Source of the DNA: Tamarix chinensis
Lineage: Eukaryota > Streptophyta > Magnoliopsida > Caryophyllales > Tamaricaceae
NCBI GenBank assembly: GCA_030549775.1
Contig: CM060174.1
Location: 16,355,193 to 16,419,192, forward strand
Direction: 5' to 3'
DNA length: 64,000 nt
The notes beneath the pieces are model-generated. The model made no database searches. It had not been told where the DNA came from and was given only the letters and a program-made list of their open reading frames with translations. Of the stretch, positions 1 to 12,972 are shown piece by piece. The translations under genes and the position numbers were made by a program. Each line of letters begins with the position of its first letter. The first letter of the stretch is position 1.

Positions 1-3000
1 ATGAGTTTTCTTAATAAATTGATCTATGGGTTCTATGAACTAATAGACTGGTCTATAGTTTCATTTACTGTTTTTGTTAATAGCTCTATAGAAAAGATGA
101 CTAGTCTAACTAAAAAGCTCTATTGGTTTGTTTGTCTTATAATTTTTTTGAAACTTGATATTCTAGAAAATTTCTTGAATCAAAATGGAACATTCATAAT
201 CTAACACTAACTTGTTCTTAAGTTATATCCTTATCCCTTTTGATCATTTATCTAGCTTTAATTTCTACCTCAAATATATTTGAATGCTCGATTTCCAAGA
301 GGGGGACAAAAGCCTCACCATTTGTCTTCTTCTTCCTTTCTCCTTTCCACAAGTCTAGGACATATGCTTTAATTTCAAACTATCACCACACTATTCTTAG
401 ATTTACTTCACACGCGTATCTATTATTTCCCATCTTATATTCAATATTTTCTCGAAGGACTCGACCTACATTATCTTGGAAATCCCCATTTCAGCTTTGA
501 AATAGAAGTCGGCACATACTTAATAAATTCACCTACTTAGCTAAAATTCAAATGGTAAAATTACGGTTTTTGATCTATTGTGTATCCTCACTCAAACATA
601 AATCAAGTCATTAGCTATAAATAACCCTAATTATCTATTTTTCCTATGTTTCTTTTAGCCAATAAGATACCTAATATTCTAAAGCACTTGTTCTAATTCA
701 TCTCCACTTCGAGCACTTGTTATATTTCAAAAAAAGTTGATGTTGCATTTAGCTGATTCTTTTCTTATTTTCCTTAGGTGGTGGCAAGTTTAATTTCCTC
801 CGTAATTCGATTTTCCTTATTTATAAAGGTCATTTGATGATTTCTGAGTTTTTAACCTTTTAATTTTAAGGCTTAGAAGTCGTACTCTTTTAACTTAATG
901 TCTTGCCACTTTGGTGGAAAATTATGTTAAGCATAAGGTGAGCCATTCTTAAATTTTAAATGTGGCATGAATAAGTGTGTTAAATATTATACTCTATAAA
1001 ATAGTAATCTTTATATGCCTCTATGAGGTTTTGATATTTTAATGATGCATGGCGAATTATTTTAAATATCTCAAAAAAGGGGCTTGATTCATGAGAAATA
1101 GGGTCGATTACTTGGATATGAAGCACGATTCAGTATAAGAGCATGTTAAATCTTAATCATATGTGATGAAAATATTATGGTTTGGATTTATTTAGGTTTT
1201 ATAGTTTGAATCGTGTTAAAATTCCTATTATGTTATGTCTAGAAGCAAACCGATCAACTTGTTAAGCCAAATCTATACAATGGTCCTTAGAGTAGTCCAC
1301 TGATTAGCCTAAATTGATTGATAGGGGTTATTTGTGGTGACTTTGGTTGTTCTCTACTTAAACCCATCAACTAGTTTGTTAAAACCAATTGATTGGTTGT
1401 AGAATAGTTGATCGGTCTTACCATATCGATCCACACAATCGAGGGAACTCTAGGGTTTGGCTAAGCCAAACCAATTGATTGATTAGCCCAAACCAATCCA
1501 CTTTTATGCTAAAGCAAACTGTTTTTGTTCTTTTGAGATTGATATGATGTGAGACTTTACAAAATAGTATAACGTAATTCTTTAATAGTGACAACATAAA
1601 TCTTTACATGAATTAATTGACCTATTAGATATATTAAATGGTTCATAATTAATTGTATTCTCAATAATGACATTTAGATGGTTTTGATTAAAAAAATTAA
1701 ATGGGTATGCCATGACTTCATACAGGGATCATGTAATATTGATTCTTAGCCTAAATGAATTATCTTTAAGGGTAGATTTAAACTTGGTCAAGCACTATTG
1801 TAAATCTAACCACATGGTTTGGAGGGTAATAATGCTTAAGATAGAATGATCATATAGGTGTGTTCCTTGGATGTTACATGGATCTTATAGTATAGCATAA
1901 ATTAGAAAATAACACATTAATTACTTAAAGTGAAAGATGATCGAGATATGCATGGGTTTAGATTATCTGATCCTTGATTGGCTACTGGAGGTTAATGTGC
2001 CTTTGGACATTTATTTGTCCCTTTGGGCGGGATCCTAGTAGATATCGATGACTTAACAACTCTAGACATTGATGATGTATTAGGGGGTATATATACTAAA
2101 AGGTATGGTTACCTAGGTGGTTTTATGCTTCAACTAAACTTTATGTCTGTATTGTGGTAACTTGGCTTTGACCAGACTTCATGTCCTCTATTTTGGATAA
2201 GCTTCATTGTATGTGAGACCATGGGGTAGTAATTACTCCATCACTCGATAAGGATAAGGATAAGTAAAAATTGGAGAAAAGGAATAATTAACTTAATGGA
2301 TTGCGTAAACATGGAAAATGGAACTAATGGAATAACTTGTTAATATTAATTCGGTTTTATCCATCATATATATGTTGTTTTAGTGAAAAAGACGAGTTAT
2401 GAGTTGTCAAAGTAATTATATGGAATAAAATCCTAATGCATTACATGACCATAGAAGAATATGTATATGTAATTAAATGGCTTAAGCATGATAGATATTT
2501 AGCATGATTTTTCATTTTATCATGGCTTTATGTGCTTAGGACTCCCATTGAGGAAGTAATTTGGCTTACTCAATATGTGGCATGCTAATGTACTCGTTTG
2601 TTTTGTCACGTACTCAATCCCACAAACAAAAGAGCATGTGCAAGTTTTTAAAGATGACTGGTAGTGACCTACCTTGCGTCGGGCTTAGAGGCATGAGAGC
2701 TTTGACATCCAGAGATCATTTGTAGGTCTTTAATGGACTAAGATTTTGGGGCCTTGCCTTCTATTGTTTTATCCCTCTTGTATTTTCGTACTTTTAGTTT
2801 TCTCCCACTTATACATATGAACATTTTGGGTAACTATAGAGGTGTTCCTAGCAAATGTTTTATCGTAGCATTTATAAATTTACCTTTATGCACTCTATTA
2901 TCCTATTTGGATTGATTGGCTTTCTTTAGCCTTATATCTAACATAAGACAAGGAGCAGATTTTTATCCTATATTAGGTGTAGTAGTAATAACCCATTGTT

Positions 3001-3078
3001 CCTAGGTATTTGGTATTTTTCCACTTCAACAATATTTTAAAATGAAATTTTTTTGTAGTGAAAAATGAGGGGGTTAAA
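1..3078 (+). repeat. Old LTR fragment of the long-LTR non-coding family
   Basis: This is a diverged + strand LTR whose start lies before the window. Its last part matches, block by block, the end of the intact LARD LTRs read on their own strand: a 'GCTTACTCA' block near 2560, 'TTAGCCTTATATCTAACATAAGA' like sequence near 2926, and a 3' end close to GGGGGTTA near 3075. The part from 500 to 1010 matches 9240-9390 continued at 34758-35190. No open frame here resembles a protein. It is old, with substitutions and indels throughout. Confidence 0.6.
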
Positions 3079-5524
3079 TGTTTAGCCTTCTTTAGGCTAG
3101 AGTAGCACCAACTTTTTTGTGTTGATGTTTAACTTTATCCACCTCATTGTCTATCATCTTCTTAGTTAATGTTTTTCCTTCTTAAGAGTGGTCATATTGG
3201 TGCTTCCTAAAAAAATTAGGAACACTGAGATACAACAAATTACATACAATGGAGTGGTTTTTTATATAAAATTTTTGTACCTTGGTCAAGTGGTTACATA
3301 CAAAGAATTGATTCTTAAGAAAAAAAGAGAGAAAATGGAAAGGGGAAGGAAAAATGGGAAGGCTTAGGGACAAGAGATGGGAGGAAAAAAATATAATTGT
3401 CTATATAGTGAATACATAGATAATAATTATTAATACTATATTTTAGTAATCCTAATTTTTAATGTCAATATTAAAGTTGAATATAAATCATTCATTATTA
3501 TTAAATATATAGATAATAATTTCATCGATAGTAAATATATGGACAATTTGAATTCATATAGATAATAATACTATGTATTAATTATTTTATTAACACTAAA
3601 TATAACTTTATTATTATTAAACATATAGATATTAATTATGAATATTATATATTACTTATTTTATTTATTAACTTAAAAATAAAATATAATTAATAATAAC
3701 TATCAAAGAAATATGATAATTCATGCATTAATTAATTGTGAAAGAAAATATAGATGATAATTTTAGTTACATGTACTACAATTTCAACTAATTAAGTATT
3801 ATTATTTACAATAATAATCAATAATATTAACTTAATTATTAATGAAAAAAATAAATAAATAACTATTGTATATAAAATATATGAGGTATTGATTAAAAGT
3901 TTGAGTTAGTTCCATAGTAGCTCTTCTATCAAAAAGTGTTTATATAACTATTTTTGTGATTTTCTATAGTTAATGCTCTCAGACCGAGGCAGTTTTAGTT
4001 TTATTCGATCTAAATAATAACATAAATATTTTTAAAGATACTTATATCTTATACGGTGTATTATGGTGCATGGTATCAGTATTGGAAATGTAGGGATATA
4101 TAATGTGAGTAGACACTATCTTCACAGTAAAGATAATGCTCTAATAAAGTTTGGAGCAATTCAACAAAAACCCAACATTCCTAATATTTATGATATTCAA
4201 GAAGTTATAAAAAACTAGAGTAATATCAACGACGTTAATTAATTTTTAGAAGAAAAAAACAGTAATTCTACTAATAAGAATTTTGGAAGGCCTACGTATA
4301 CGAGTTGCGTGTTCGAGGTCAACGAGATCATATAAAAAAAGTTGTCATCTGCTATTAAAATTTGGAAGTTCTCTTCGAGAGCAATATATAAAATTAGATA
4401 AAGTTGCTTCCAAGTTAAAATTAAGAGCGCATGTTTTCCGTTATTTGAAGCATGTAAAAGGAAAAATATTGCCCAACTTGTGGAATTATAATGAGTACAC
4501 GTCTAGATGATCATGGTAGCTCATCAAATATTGAATTTATGAACGTTTTCAACTGATTTTTTTTTTTTACCTTGTTGATTCAAGCTTACCTTCGTACACC
4601 AAAATATTCTTCCTCTAGCTTGAAATATACTGAAAACTGGTATTATTGGAACTACATGCACGCTTGTCATATCATATCATCGTATTATTATTAAAAAATA
4701 ATAGAATATTGGCTATCAGGTTCTGATTTTAGTCGCCTAACTAATCAAATATGCCGTCTCTTGTGGTAGGGCTTGAAGCCGAATGGACATGCGCTGACAC
4801 TTCCATGCATATCTAAACGAAGATTTTGCTGCATGTATTCCCAGATTATTTAAGTAATTTCAACAAATTAAAATTAAGCCAAATATGATTCTCAAGGAGC
4901 CGGCCCATTCAAACAAATATTTGACGCTTTGGTATATTTATTTTTGATTTACAATGCCATTTGGCTTGGACTTTTATTTCAATTGACTGAAATTTTTATG
5001 AATAATGAATAACCACGAAATGGTCATATAACAGATTTGAAACAATCTGATTTGAGCTGCTTTTCTTACTATCTCCTACTAAATTGTGCTTCTTGTGATT
5101 GAATAAGTATATAGAAAATGACTAGGACCTAGGCAGGGTAGAGAAATGCCCTATTCGATGCGTTTATGGATATGAAATAATAGATATCTTCGTGCCTCTA
5201 TAATAAAAAACAATAATTAATTAATTAATCAGCAAGTGGAGGGGACTCGGATATAAGTGGTAATTGTTCACGGATGAAATGGTAATTGTTCCTCACATCC
5301 AAAAATTGTTGCTCTATATAAAGAAATTAAACATCAGCAAGTGGAGGAGACTCGCAAATTCTCAAGGAAAGAATTATTTTGTTTAAAAGAATAGCCTTTG
5401 GTAAAAATATGTAGCAATCGATAAAAATAAAAGGTTGTACAAAATAAAAAAGAGAAAATTTAATGATATTTCTATTATTTAGATATTTTATTTATTTTGA
5501 ACCAATGTGTTTGCCTTTGTGTGT
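3079..5524. other. Intergenic AT-rich DNA, no gene seen
   Basis: About 3390-3900 is very AT-rich with ATTATT/TAATAA runs. The 75-codon frame at 4283-4510 has no recognisable similarity. A short direct repeat of about 22 bases (ATCAGCAAGTGGAGG core) occurs near 5228 and 5333. Nothing else could be assigned. Confidence 0.5.
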
Positions 5525-6020
5525 TGTAATGCCCAATATTTCAGAATATATTTAAACTAAAATTATGTTGATATAAATTAAAATAATTTTAGATTTAGAA
5601 GAAAAAAAAATGGTAGAAACATGAATTCTAGGGACACTAGTATGCCGATCATAATCTAAACTATTCAGCTAGTTCATCATAGAACCCAAAAAAAACATTC
5701 TATAATAACGAATCAACTGGCCTATGAAAACATGTCAACTAGTTATATTGGTTCACTCGGATTTTGGAACCAATAAGTCATTTCTCTCTCTTATCCTAGC
5801 AATATTTTCTAAGGGTTTAAAATGCAATGAATGGATTCCAACACTCTCTCTTTTCTCCTAGTAATATTTTCAAAGTGTTAGAACCATAGTTCCTTGCATT
5901 TCCCTACAAGTGATCCTTCTTCTTCTTTGTCTTGGATTCCTTCCTTCTTCTAATCCTTTTCTTAATCCATATTTTAACCCCTCTTTGTTTTCATTAAACA
6001 AAAAAGGGTTATTGTAGGGA
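5525..6020 (+). repeat. 5' part of an old LTR, same family
   Basis: It starts TGTAATGCCCAATATTTC, the family's TGTAATACCCC-type LTR start, and continues with the family's 'caactagttcatcat' and pyrimidine-rich leader sequence. It ends where the degraded CACTA end begins at about 6021. Only the 5' portion of the LTR is present. Confidence 0.5.
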
Positions 6021-8716
6021 CACCACCCAAGAAAGGGGTTTCCATAAGTATTATTTTAGTTTTTTAATGATAGTTTTGAACCATCACTGAATCGCCCATT
6101 GTTAAAGCTTTAATAATTATTCAAAATCATCATAAAATATCTAAAAAATTCAAAACATTTGGGTAAAAAGGAGGTTTTAAAAATGGCTATAGCTAACAAT
6201 CGGTATTAAAACTATAGTTTTAATAATGATTCCCACTAATAATGATTATTACAACAAACATTAAAACCCTAAAAACCATAAGTAAATGGTGAAATCGCAT
6301 TAGCTAAAACTCTAACTATATATTAATTAACATTAAGTAAATTATTTAACAATGGTTTTTGTATAAAACTATCATTAAAACCTAAAAAAACCCTCACTAG
6401 TTTACATTGAATACGCAATTATACATTAATTAAAACCCTAATTAGTCTATAATGAGCTTTGAATGCACCTTTTTATAATATTTTATCTAATTATTGTTAA
6501 AACCTATTTTTAATACTAGTTATAAGATAATCCATTAATAAGAAAAACAAAAAAAAACTAACTCAATTGTGTTTTAATAATGGTTCCATCCTAACACCTT
6601 TAATAAAACCTCATCATTCTTTTTCTTTTATTATAAATTTTGTAGTTTTATTCCATCTCACATACAAAGATGTATGTTCGAATATTTATGAAATTTGCAA
6701 TTTGTAAAAACAACACAAATTTATATGCATTTAGAGGTGGCAAAGTTGATCCAACTCGACCCAACTCTCACAAAACCCAACCGAACATAACTTGCTAAAT
6801 TCATCGACCTGACTCGACCCGACCCAAAATTGACCTGAAACTAACTTGCCTTAATGCGACCCGAATATAAGTGACACAACCCGACCCAAACCTGACTCGA
6901 CTCCAACCTATAACTCGACCCACCACCAACCAACCTATTATAAACCTGACCAGTTATCAACCCGACCTACGATCAACCCAACCTAGCCCGATTAGATAAA
7001 ACCAAATTCGATATTAATCAGTTATGATAATAATAATAAAAATATGCATGTCTTATTATTTATTTAAAGATTTTAAAAATATATCATTATTTAAAATTTA
7101 TTTATTTTTCTTACTTTTATTGTCAACTTACTTATTCATAATTGATATTCTTATTTTTACCCATTTTTTGCATAAAAACAAAACATTATAATGGCATAAT
7201 AATAAACAAATAATAATTAATAATACATTATTAATCACATGCTTACATGAAGTCAAACTTAATTCTTGCTTACGAGATTAATGATTTAGATTTATTCTTA
7301 TAGTCAATGTCTGATTTGACCTAATTCTAAAGTAACTTGATCAAGGATTACCTTGGCCCAATTCTAACCGACCCATCAAAACATAAAAAGATCTGATTCG
7401 TTAAGTTAATCCAAACATGACCTGTTAAATTAACTCGAACATAAAATCACCCAAATACAAGCTTGCTTGGTCCAATCCTGACCCAAGATGTAAATGGGGT
7501 GGATTCAGGGCAAGAACACCCATACCCAAATTCGTATTAGTACCTGAACTGGTATCCACTTACATATCCATATCTGTATCTATTGGATTACTATTACCCG
7601 ATAAATAGTTTGCTTACCCGTTAACTAATATTATCGAGAGGATAAATCAATTACCCAACAGATAAACCCATTTAGAGTTATGCTAAATGATAGTTTTAAC
7701 CTTAATTTATACCATATTTATTTTGAAATGAAGAGTAAAAAGGTAATTATATATCAGGTAAACGGGTATAAATATGGATACGGATATGAATATTCCATAA
7801 CCGTATCTGGCGAGCATTTTTTTCATCCTCTATATCTGTTTAAGTATCCGACAAATGAAACCTAGTATTTTTTAGATAATATCCACTCCGTTTATATCCA
7901 TAGACCCTAGCTAACCTAATAAGCTAATCCAAATAATCTAAAACCTACCCAACTCGAACCAAACTATCTCAACCCAAACCCGACCTGACCTAGTAAATTA
8001 TCTTGATACAACCTGAATGTGCAACGACCCAAACCAGAACCTAGCCCAACCCGACCCGACCCAAACAATTAGGCGACCCAAAATAACCCGAATCCTAAAT
8101 GACCCGATCTGACCCACAAAGAAAATGACCCACAAATAATCTGACCTGTTATGACCTCGCCCAAACCCAACCTGCCCAACCCATTTTCCACTTATACCTG
8201 TATTCCTCCCAAATGATAAAAATATCCATGATAAACCTATAATTGATACATCTCAAAATAGTTGGCATACCTAGGAATCAAAATTAGTAGGTATATCATA
8301 AGTTGGTAACTCTACACTCCAAAGATAAACTGAATATATCATAAAACCCAACCGCCGACAACTTATAAACACTTGCATAATTATACTGCTCCAATTTCAC
8401 AGATGACCAATAAAACAAAGATGAGGTACAAATCTAAACATACAATTTGATCCCCAATATTGAGTGTGTGATTCCACAAACTTGGCCAATTGAACTATAA
8501 CTTCATTAATTTTATTATATGTGTATTTTTGGCCTCATATATTTAGTAATGAATTCAAGCATCAAATATATATGACATGATTCGTTAATGACAAAATATG
8601 GAGTAAGAAACATACACGGCTTAAATTTATATTCACGTATCTTTTTTGGAGTATTAGATCTATTGCTCTATAAACATAATTACCACTATAATACCACATC
8701 ATTTTGTAAGTTTTTA
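6021..8716 (-). mobile_element. Degraded left end of a CACTA element related to 12973-34697
   Basis: From about 6021 the sequence follows the left end of the intact CACTA element: a CACCACCC-type terminus, AATAATGGTT-like subterminal repeats including a match to 'GAATCGCCCRTTRTTA', then the 3' flank and the last two exons of the protease gene (about 8230-8716 matches 13600-14085). All repeats have decayed from AATAACGGTT to variants such as AATAATGGTT. The match stops inside the exon carrying the catalytic Cys. A later insertion at 6733-8200 interrupts it. It is a fossil of the same family and cannot encode a protein. Confidence 0.7.
6733..8200. mobile_element. Non-autonomous hAT-like insertion rich in GACCCG motifs
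   Basis: Relative to the intact CACTA left end, about 1.47 kb is extra here. Its ends are imperfect inverted repeats: AGAGGTGGCAAA at the left and, on the other strand, AGGTATAAGTGGAAAATGGG at the right. Both flanks are full of CCGACCCGACC-type motifs. The centre (about 7487-7905) is a different block with repeated 'GGTAT/GGATAT' and 'ACCCGTTTACC' motifs, probably a second nested insertion. No coding potential was seen. Target duplication is not clear. Confidence 0.45.
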
Positions 8717-9390
8717 TGAATTGGAAGTCGTACTATTTATTAAAATTTGATAGTGTTTGATATTAATTTGGGAATATAATTAAGTTTGAGAAAAAATTGG
8801 ATTTAAATATGCTTTGAAAATTATATAAAATGAGTTATTAGGTGCATAGATAGACAAGTTCCATGAACCAATCAACTAGTTCATTGTTTTAACAAAAGGA
8901 TTTTGTTCAACCAAACCGATCGACTGGTTTGCATAACTTATCGACTTGTTGGTAGAATAGTTAATTGGTAGACTAAACCTATCAACTAATTTGTCAAGCT
9001 AAGTACAAATTTGAAGCTCAACTTGGTAGACTTGCACATTTAAGGAAGAGGATAATCTTACTTTTTTCTTTTTCCCCTCTCTCTTTGCTTGATAGACTAA
9101 ACCTTCTGGAATCATTACTTAGATACCTACACCTATCTTTGCTTAGCTGGGAGATTCCTTCCCACACTGATCTTTCATTTCCTTTCTTGTGTTTAACATT
9201 TTCTAGGTGAATTCGAACTACATTCTTTAGAAATCGCCATTTTAGCTCTAGAAGGGAGGTCAGCCTGTCATTGACAAAATCCACCTATTCATCTACCATT
9301 CGAACTTTATAAATTAGAGTTTCTGATATAAGTGTAACCACACTATTTCTTATAAATTTTGTTGGCAATAAATAGCCCTAAACACCCATC
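8717..9390 (+). repeat. Left part of an old LTR split by the copia element
   Basis: This stretch belongs to the long-LTR family: repeated 'caatcaactagttcat' phrases, then a portion that parallels 490-640. The family sequence breaks off at 9390, where a copia LTR starts, and resumes at 34758, where it parallels 640-1010. It is therefore the site into which the copia element inserted. Confidence 0.55.
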
Positions 9391-9936
9391 TGTTGAAAAA
9401 ATTGCATGGATTCAGAGAGATCCACACCAAATCAAGATTAATAACATTATACACAATTGAGAACACATATACAAAGCAAAACAATTCAGGAAAAAATAAA
9501 AATCTTATTTGTGCTCTTGTGTAATTACAATATGATTAAACCAATGAACAACTCATTAACACAAATCAACAATTCTCTTTGAATAGAAAGTTTAATAGAG
9601 AAGAAGAAGAAGAATTTGGAGTGCAAAAAAATGGGCTATTGTTTCAACATATCTCATTTTATATAAAGACAAAACCTTATAGAGAAAAATAGCGTGTTTT
9701 AGAGATTAAAAAAATACGCTCTAAGTTTAGGAAATACAGGACCCCTATGTTTATTTCTTTATATTTGAATTTTTGCCAACATGCATCATGAGTTCATCAT
9801 GAAAACATGGTCCATGTAAAATAGCATGGCTCCCTGTGTTTCACACACATAAATCTACGTTACACCAAACTTCTCCAACACATATACGAACCAACACAAT
9901 ATTATGTTATGCTAAAAAACCAAGTCAAATCCCACA
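9391..9936 (-). repeat. 3' LTR of the copia element
   Basis: This 546-bp LTR begins TGTTGAA and ends CCCACA on the + strand. It aligns over its whole length to 12485-12972 plus 34701-34757, including the blocks 'GAGAGATCCACACCAAAT', 'GTGCTCTTGTG' and 'AACTTCTCCAAC'. Confidence 0.8.
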
Positions 9937-11074
9937 ATTCTCCACCTTGACACAGTATTTGTGACGCATGACATGTAAAGAACACTACAAAAAATCCTAG
10001 CCCAACAAAAGGCCTCATGGTCTATAAACACTAATCAAGTCCAAAAAATATTCAAAAATACCCATAGACAGTGGCTTTATTAGCATACTAGCTGGATTAC
10101 CCAAATTACTCACTTTCTCCTTGGATATGATGTGCAAAGACCTCTACAAAAAATTCTGGCCCAATAAAAGACTTTATGGTCTTTAAACACTAATCAAGTA
10201 CGAGGAATATTTAAACTTACCCATAGTTAGTAGATTTATTAGCATACAAATTGGATTACACATAATTTTGCCACTAAGCCATAAGGCTTCCTAAAAAGCC
10301 TCAATCATATCTAAACACACAATCATAGAACCTCTAAGATCGAACACTAGCAACTAGTGTACCTCTGATCATTCGCACTACAACCAAGATTAGAGTAATC
10401 TATCAACAAAATAGTCAACAACATATACTCAATATAAGAAATAATGTAAGCATAAAGTACCTCACAATCTGCACCACACCTAGCCAAGCTTTCTTCAAGA
10501 GATTCGCCATACGTATTCTCACCACACAAGAAATACAATAGTCGGTACTAATCACATAGTATATCAAGCAACTCACAATTCTAGAGTATGAACAAGTGAC
10601 TAAGTAAGCCACCACAACCTCTTTAGATTTGGGCACATCCAAAGTCTTCATATTGTTCTCCTCCAACTTTTATTTTTCTATAACAACAAAAACATAAACA
10701 CGCAACAAAAGAATAGTCGGTGAAACAACACATATGAATGTCTAAGTTAGCCAAAAAGACCACATCTCCTCAGCAACTCTAGCAGAATACCACAAGGCAT
10801 AATCAAAACCCAAAATAACCTATGAGTCTAACACTAGCTCCTACACACTAACATTGCTCTTAGAATAAAGTTCATAACCAAATCTGCCTAAAGCAATTCC
10901 CACTTGGTCTACCTACAGCCCAGATTCTTCCCCATAAGAACAATCTGTACCATCTAGATTAACTATAACATCCACCTTATTTGAAGCACCCAACAAACTC
11001 TTTTACTCCTCCTTTTTGTCAAGAAGGAATTTAGACTCACAAAAGGTAACAGATCTAGATGTAACCGGTTCAAA
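9937..11074 (-). other. Non-coding remainder of the copia interior
   Basis: It starts with the minus-strand polypurine tract next to the LTR. The rest is decayed pol with no frame that I could align to integrase, reverse transcriptase or RNase H. Two related phrases near 9995-10100 and 10135-10260 ('AAAAAATCCTAGCCCAACAAAAG' type, then 'ATTAGCATACTAGCTGGATTAC' type) form a local direct duplication of about 155 bp. Confidence 0.5.
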
Positions 11075-11488
11075 TCAAAAGGACCCTTGAGTCATGACTT
11101 TGACACTACCATATCTTAATCGTGTCAAATTAAGGCCCGCAACATCTGATTCATAAAATCTCAATGTTTCTCTAATTGGACCCCCAATAATTGTACCATC
11201 AAGCTCATACAATGTCCCAACCTGCTTACCAACAATCACAACCTTCAATGTGCCATTATCAATAACACACCTATAACCTTTACTATCAAAGGAAAAGAGC
11301 AAAATCAAGATCTTGGTCATATTAGAACCAAAAGGACCATCAAATAGTGTCCTGACCACATCATCATGCATCCTCACCCTCACAGTCCCAATCCTAGGAA
11401 CTCTACAAGAAGAACTATATCCTAAGACAACAAATCGAACTTGAATAGTTCTATTTAGATATATATGGTAGGATAACCCAAAATCCAA
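11075..11488 (-). pseudogene. Copia pol remnant: protease end to pre-integrase domain
   Basis: The minus-strand frame contains GTVRVRMHDDVVRTL, then SKGYRCVIDNGTLKV and VGTLYELDGT. These follow in order the 'GTVRIRMHDG.VRTL', 'SKGY....GG.LKV' and 'G.LYVLQGT' segments found between protease and GAG_pre-integrase in copia polyproteins. The last third (LNLTRLRYGSVKVMTQGS) corresponds to the 'LWHMRLGHMS..GM..L..QG' stretch but has lost the His-Cys core. The catalytic protease Asp is not seen and the frame ends soon after. It is a fragment that cannot act alone. Confidence 0.65.
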
Positions 11489-11788
11489 AATCTACCTATC
11501 AGTAAATCTGGTTTGTCCATCTTTGGTAGTTAGTATAGCACCATAATCATCGCCCCTAGATATGGTAGAATCACACTCATCAGATGCACCATGAGCAGTA
11601 TTTATAGCTTTTCTTTTGGGATAGTCTACTTTATGTGGCCTTTTATGCAACAACCATGGCATTTCACATTCTTCTTCCAACTCTTCGATTTTAATTTGGA
11701 CATCTTCTTGTCACAAGACTCCCACTCTTATGGCCTCTCCTAGCTACCAAACCCTTAATATGTGAGTCCCTATAAGTACCATTGTTAG

Positions 11789-12349
11789 TCAACTTGCTTG
11801 TAGTAGGGAATATATTACATCTTCAAGGACTAATTCATCATTCTTATACAAGACATTCTCAAAATAATACTTAAACCTAGTAAGCAAAGAACTTAACAAC
11901 ATAATAGCTAAACCTTCATCATATAATTTAACATCTATATTATGCAAATCTATAATAATATAGTCAAATTCATCAAGATAACTTTTTAATGATTGACCCT
12001 CGCCTAGTTTCAAGTCATGGAGCTGACACTTCAATAGTATAATAGCTAAATCTTCTTTATATAATTTAGCATCTATATTATCCAAATCCATAATAATATA
12101 GTCAAATTCGTCAAGATGAATTTTCAATGATTGACCCTCACTTAGTTTCAGGTCATGAAGCCAACACTTCAATAGTATCCGATTTGCCAACCACAAGGTA
12201 GTCGCTATTGATTCTTTTGCCACTTCCCACAAAGGCTCGTTTGACAAATATAAAATTATGGTGGAGAGGGACTTTAGATCTACTTCTTCAAATCTCTCAT
12301 TTATAATCAAATATGGCTTCTTCAAAAATATAGATAAAGATTTTATCAA
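11789..12349 (-). pseudogene. Copia gag fragment with an internal duplication
   Basis: A 186-residue frame just inside the primer site. It has the gag (UBN2-like) phrase 'LHDLKLxEGQSLKxxLDEFDYIIxDLxNIDxKLYxExLAIxLL' twice in tandem (about residues 65-108 and 109-152). The gag fold normally has it once, so about 44 codons were duplicated. The end (LLTRFKYYFENVLYKND...LEDVIYSLL) matches the usual 'LP.SYE.F...LLYGR..L.LEDV...L' pattern. No zinc knuckle follows in frame. Position and orientation fit a minus-strand copia element. Confidence 0.7.
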
Positions 12350-12469
12350 TCCATTCTAAATTAGGATAATAACATCTTTAATTTCCAGAATTCAAAATTC
12401 ATGGAATGATCGAACTACTCAATATCAAATATTTTAACCAATCAATACCCAAATCTCTTCAAGAATGCA

Positions 12470-12481
12470 GATTTGATACCA
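12470..12481 (-). other. Copia primer-binding site
   Basis: On the minus strand this reads TGGTATCAAATC, three bases inside the right LTR. The first eight bases are those complementary to initiator tRNA-Met; the rest has diverged. Confidence 0.7.
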
Positions 12482-12484
12482 AAT

Positions 12485-12972
12485 TATTACGAAAATTATG
12501 TGGATTTAGAGAGATCCACACCAAATAGAGATTAACAAGATTATACACAATTTATAACACATACACAAACCAAAAGACTCCAAGAAAAAGTCAAGATTTT
12601 ATTCGTGCTCTTATGCATTTACAATATGATTAAATCAATCAATAAATCAATTATACAAATTAATAGTTCTCTTTAAAGAAAGAGTTTAATGGAGAAGAAG
12701 AAGAATTTCGTGCACAGGAAACTTGTCGAATAGGGTTTGAACATATCTCTTTTTATATAAAGATAAACCCTATGAAGTAAAAAAAAATGTATTTCAGAAA
12801 TCAGCAAAAACACAATCTATGGTTAGGAAATATGGGAACCCATATTTATTTCCTTAAATTTACTTTTTCCAAAAATGCATCAAGAATTCATCAAGAAAAC
12901 ACAGTCCATGTAAAACAAAACGGCCCCCTCTTGTTTCACATAGATAAATCTATTACACTAAACTTCTCCAAC
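12485..12972 (-). repeat. 5' LTR of the copia element, first part
   Basis: This portion aligns without large gaps to the start of 9391-9936. It is cut at 12972 by the CACTA element. The missing 57 bp are found at 34701-34757, aligning base for base in length with the end of the other LTR. Confidence 0.8.

Noticed and set aside
4283..4510. 75-codon frame
   Set aside because: Basic composition but no recognised similarity, no splice or promoter context, and surrounded by repeat remnants.
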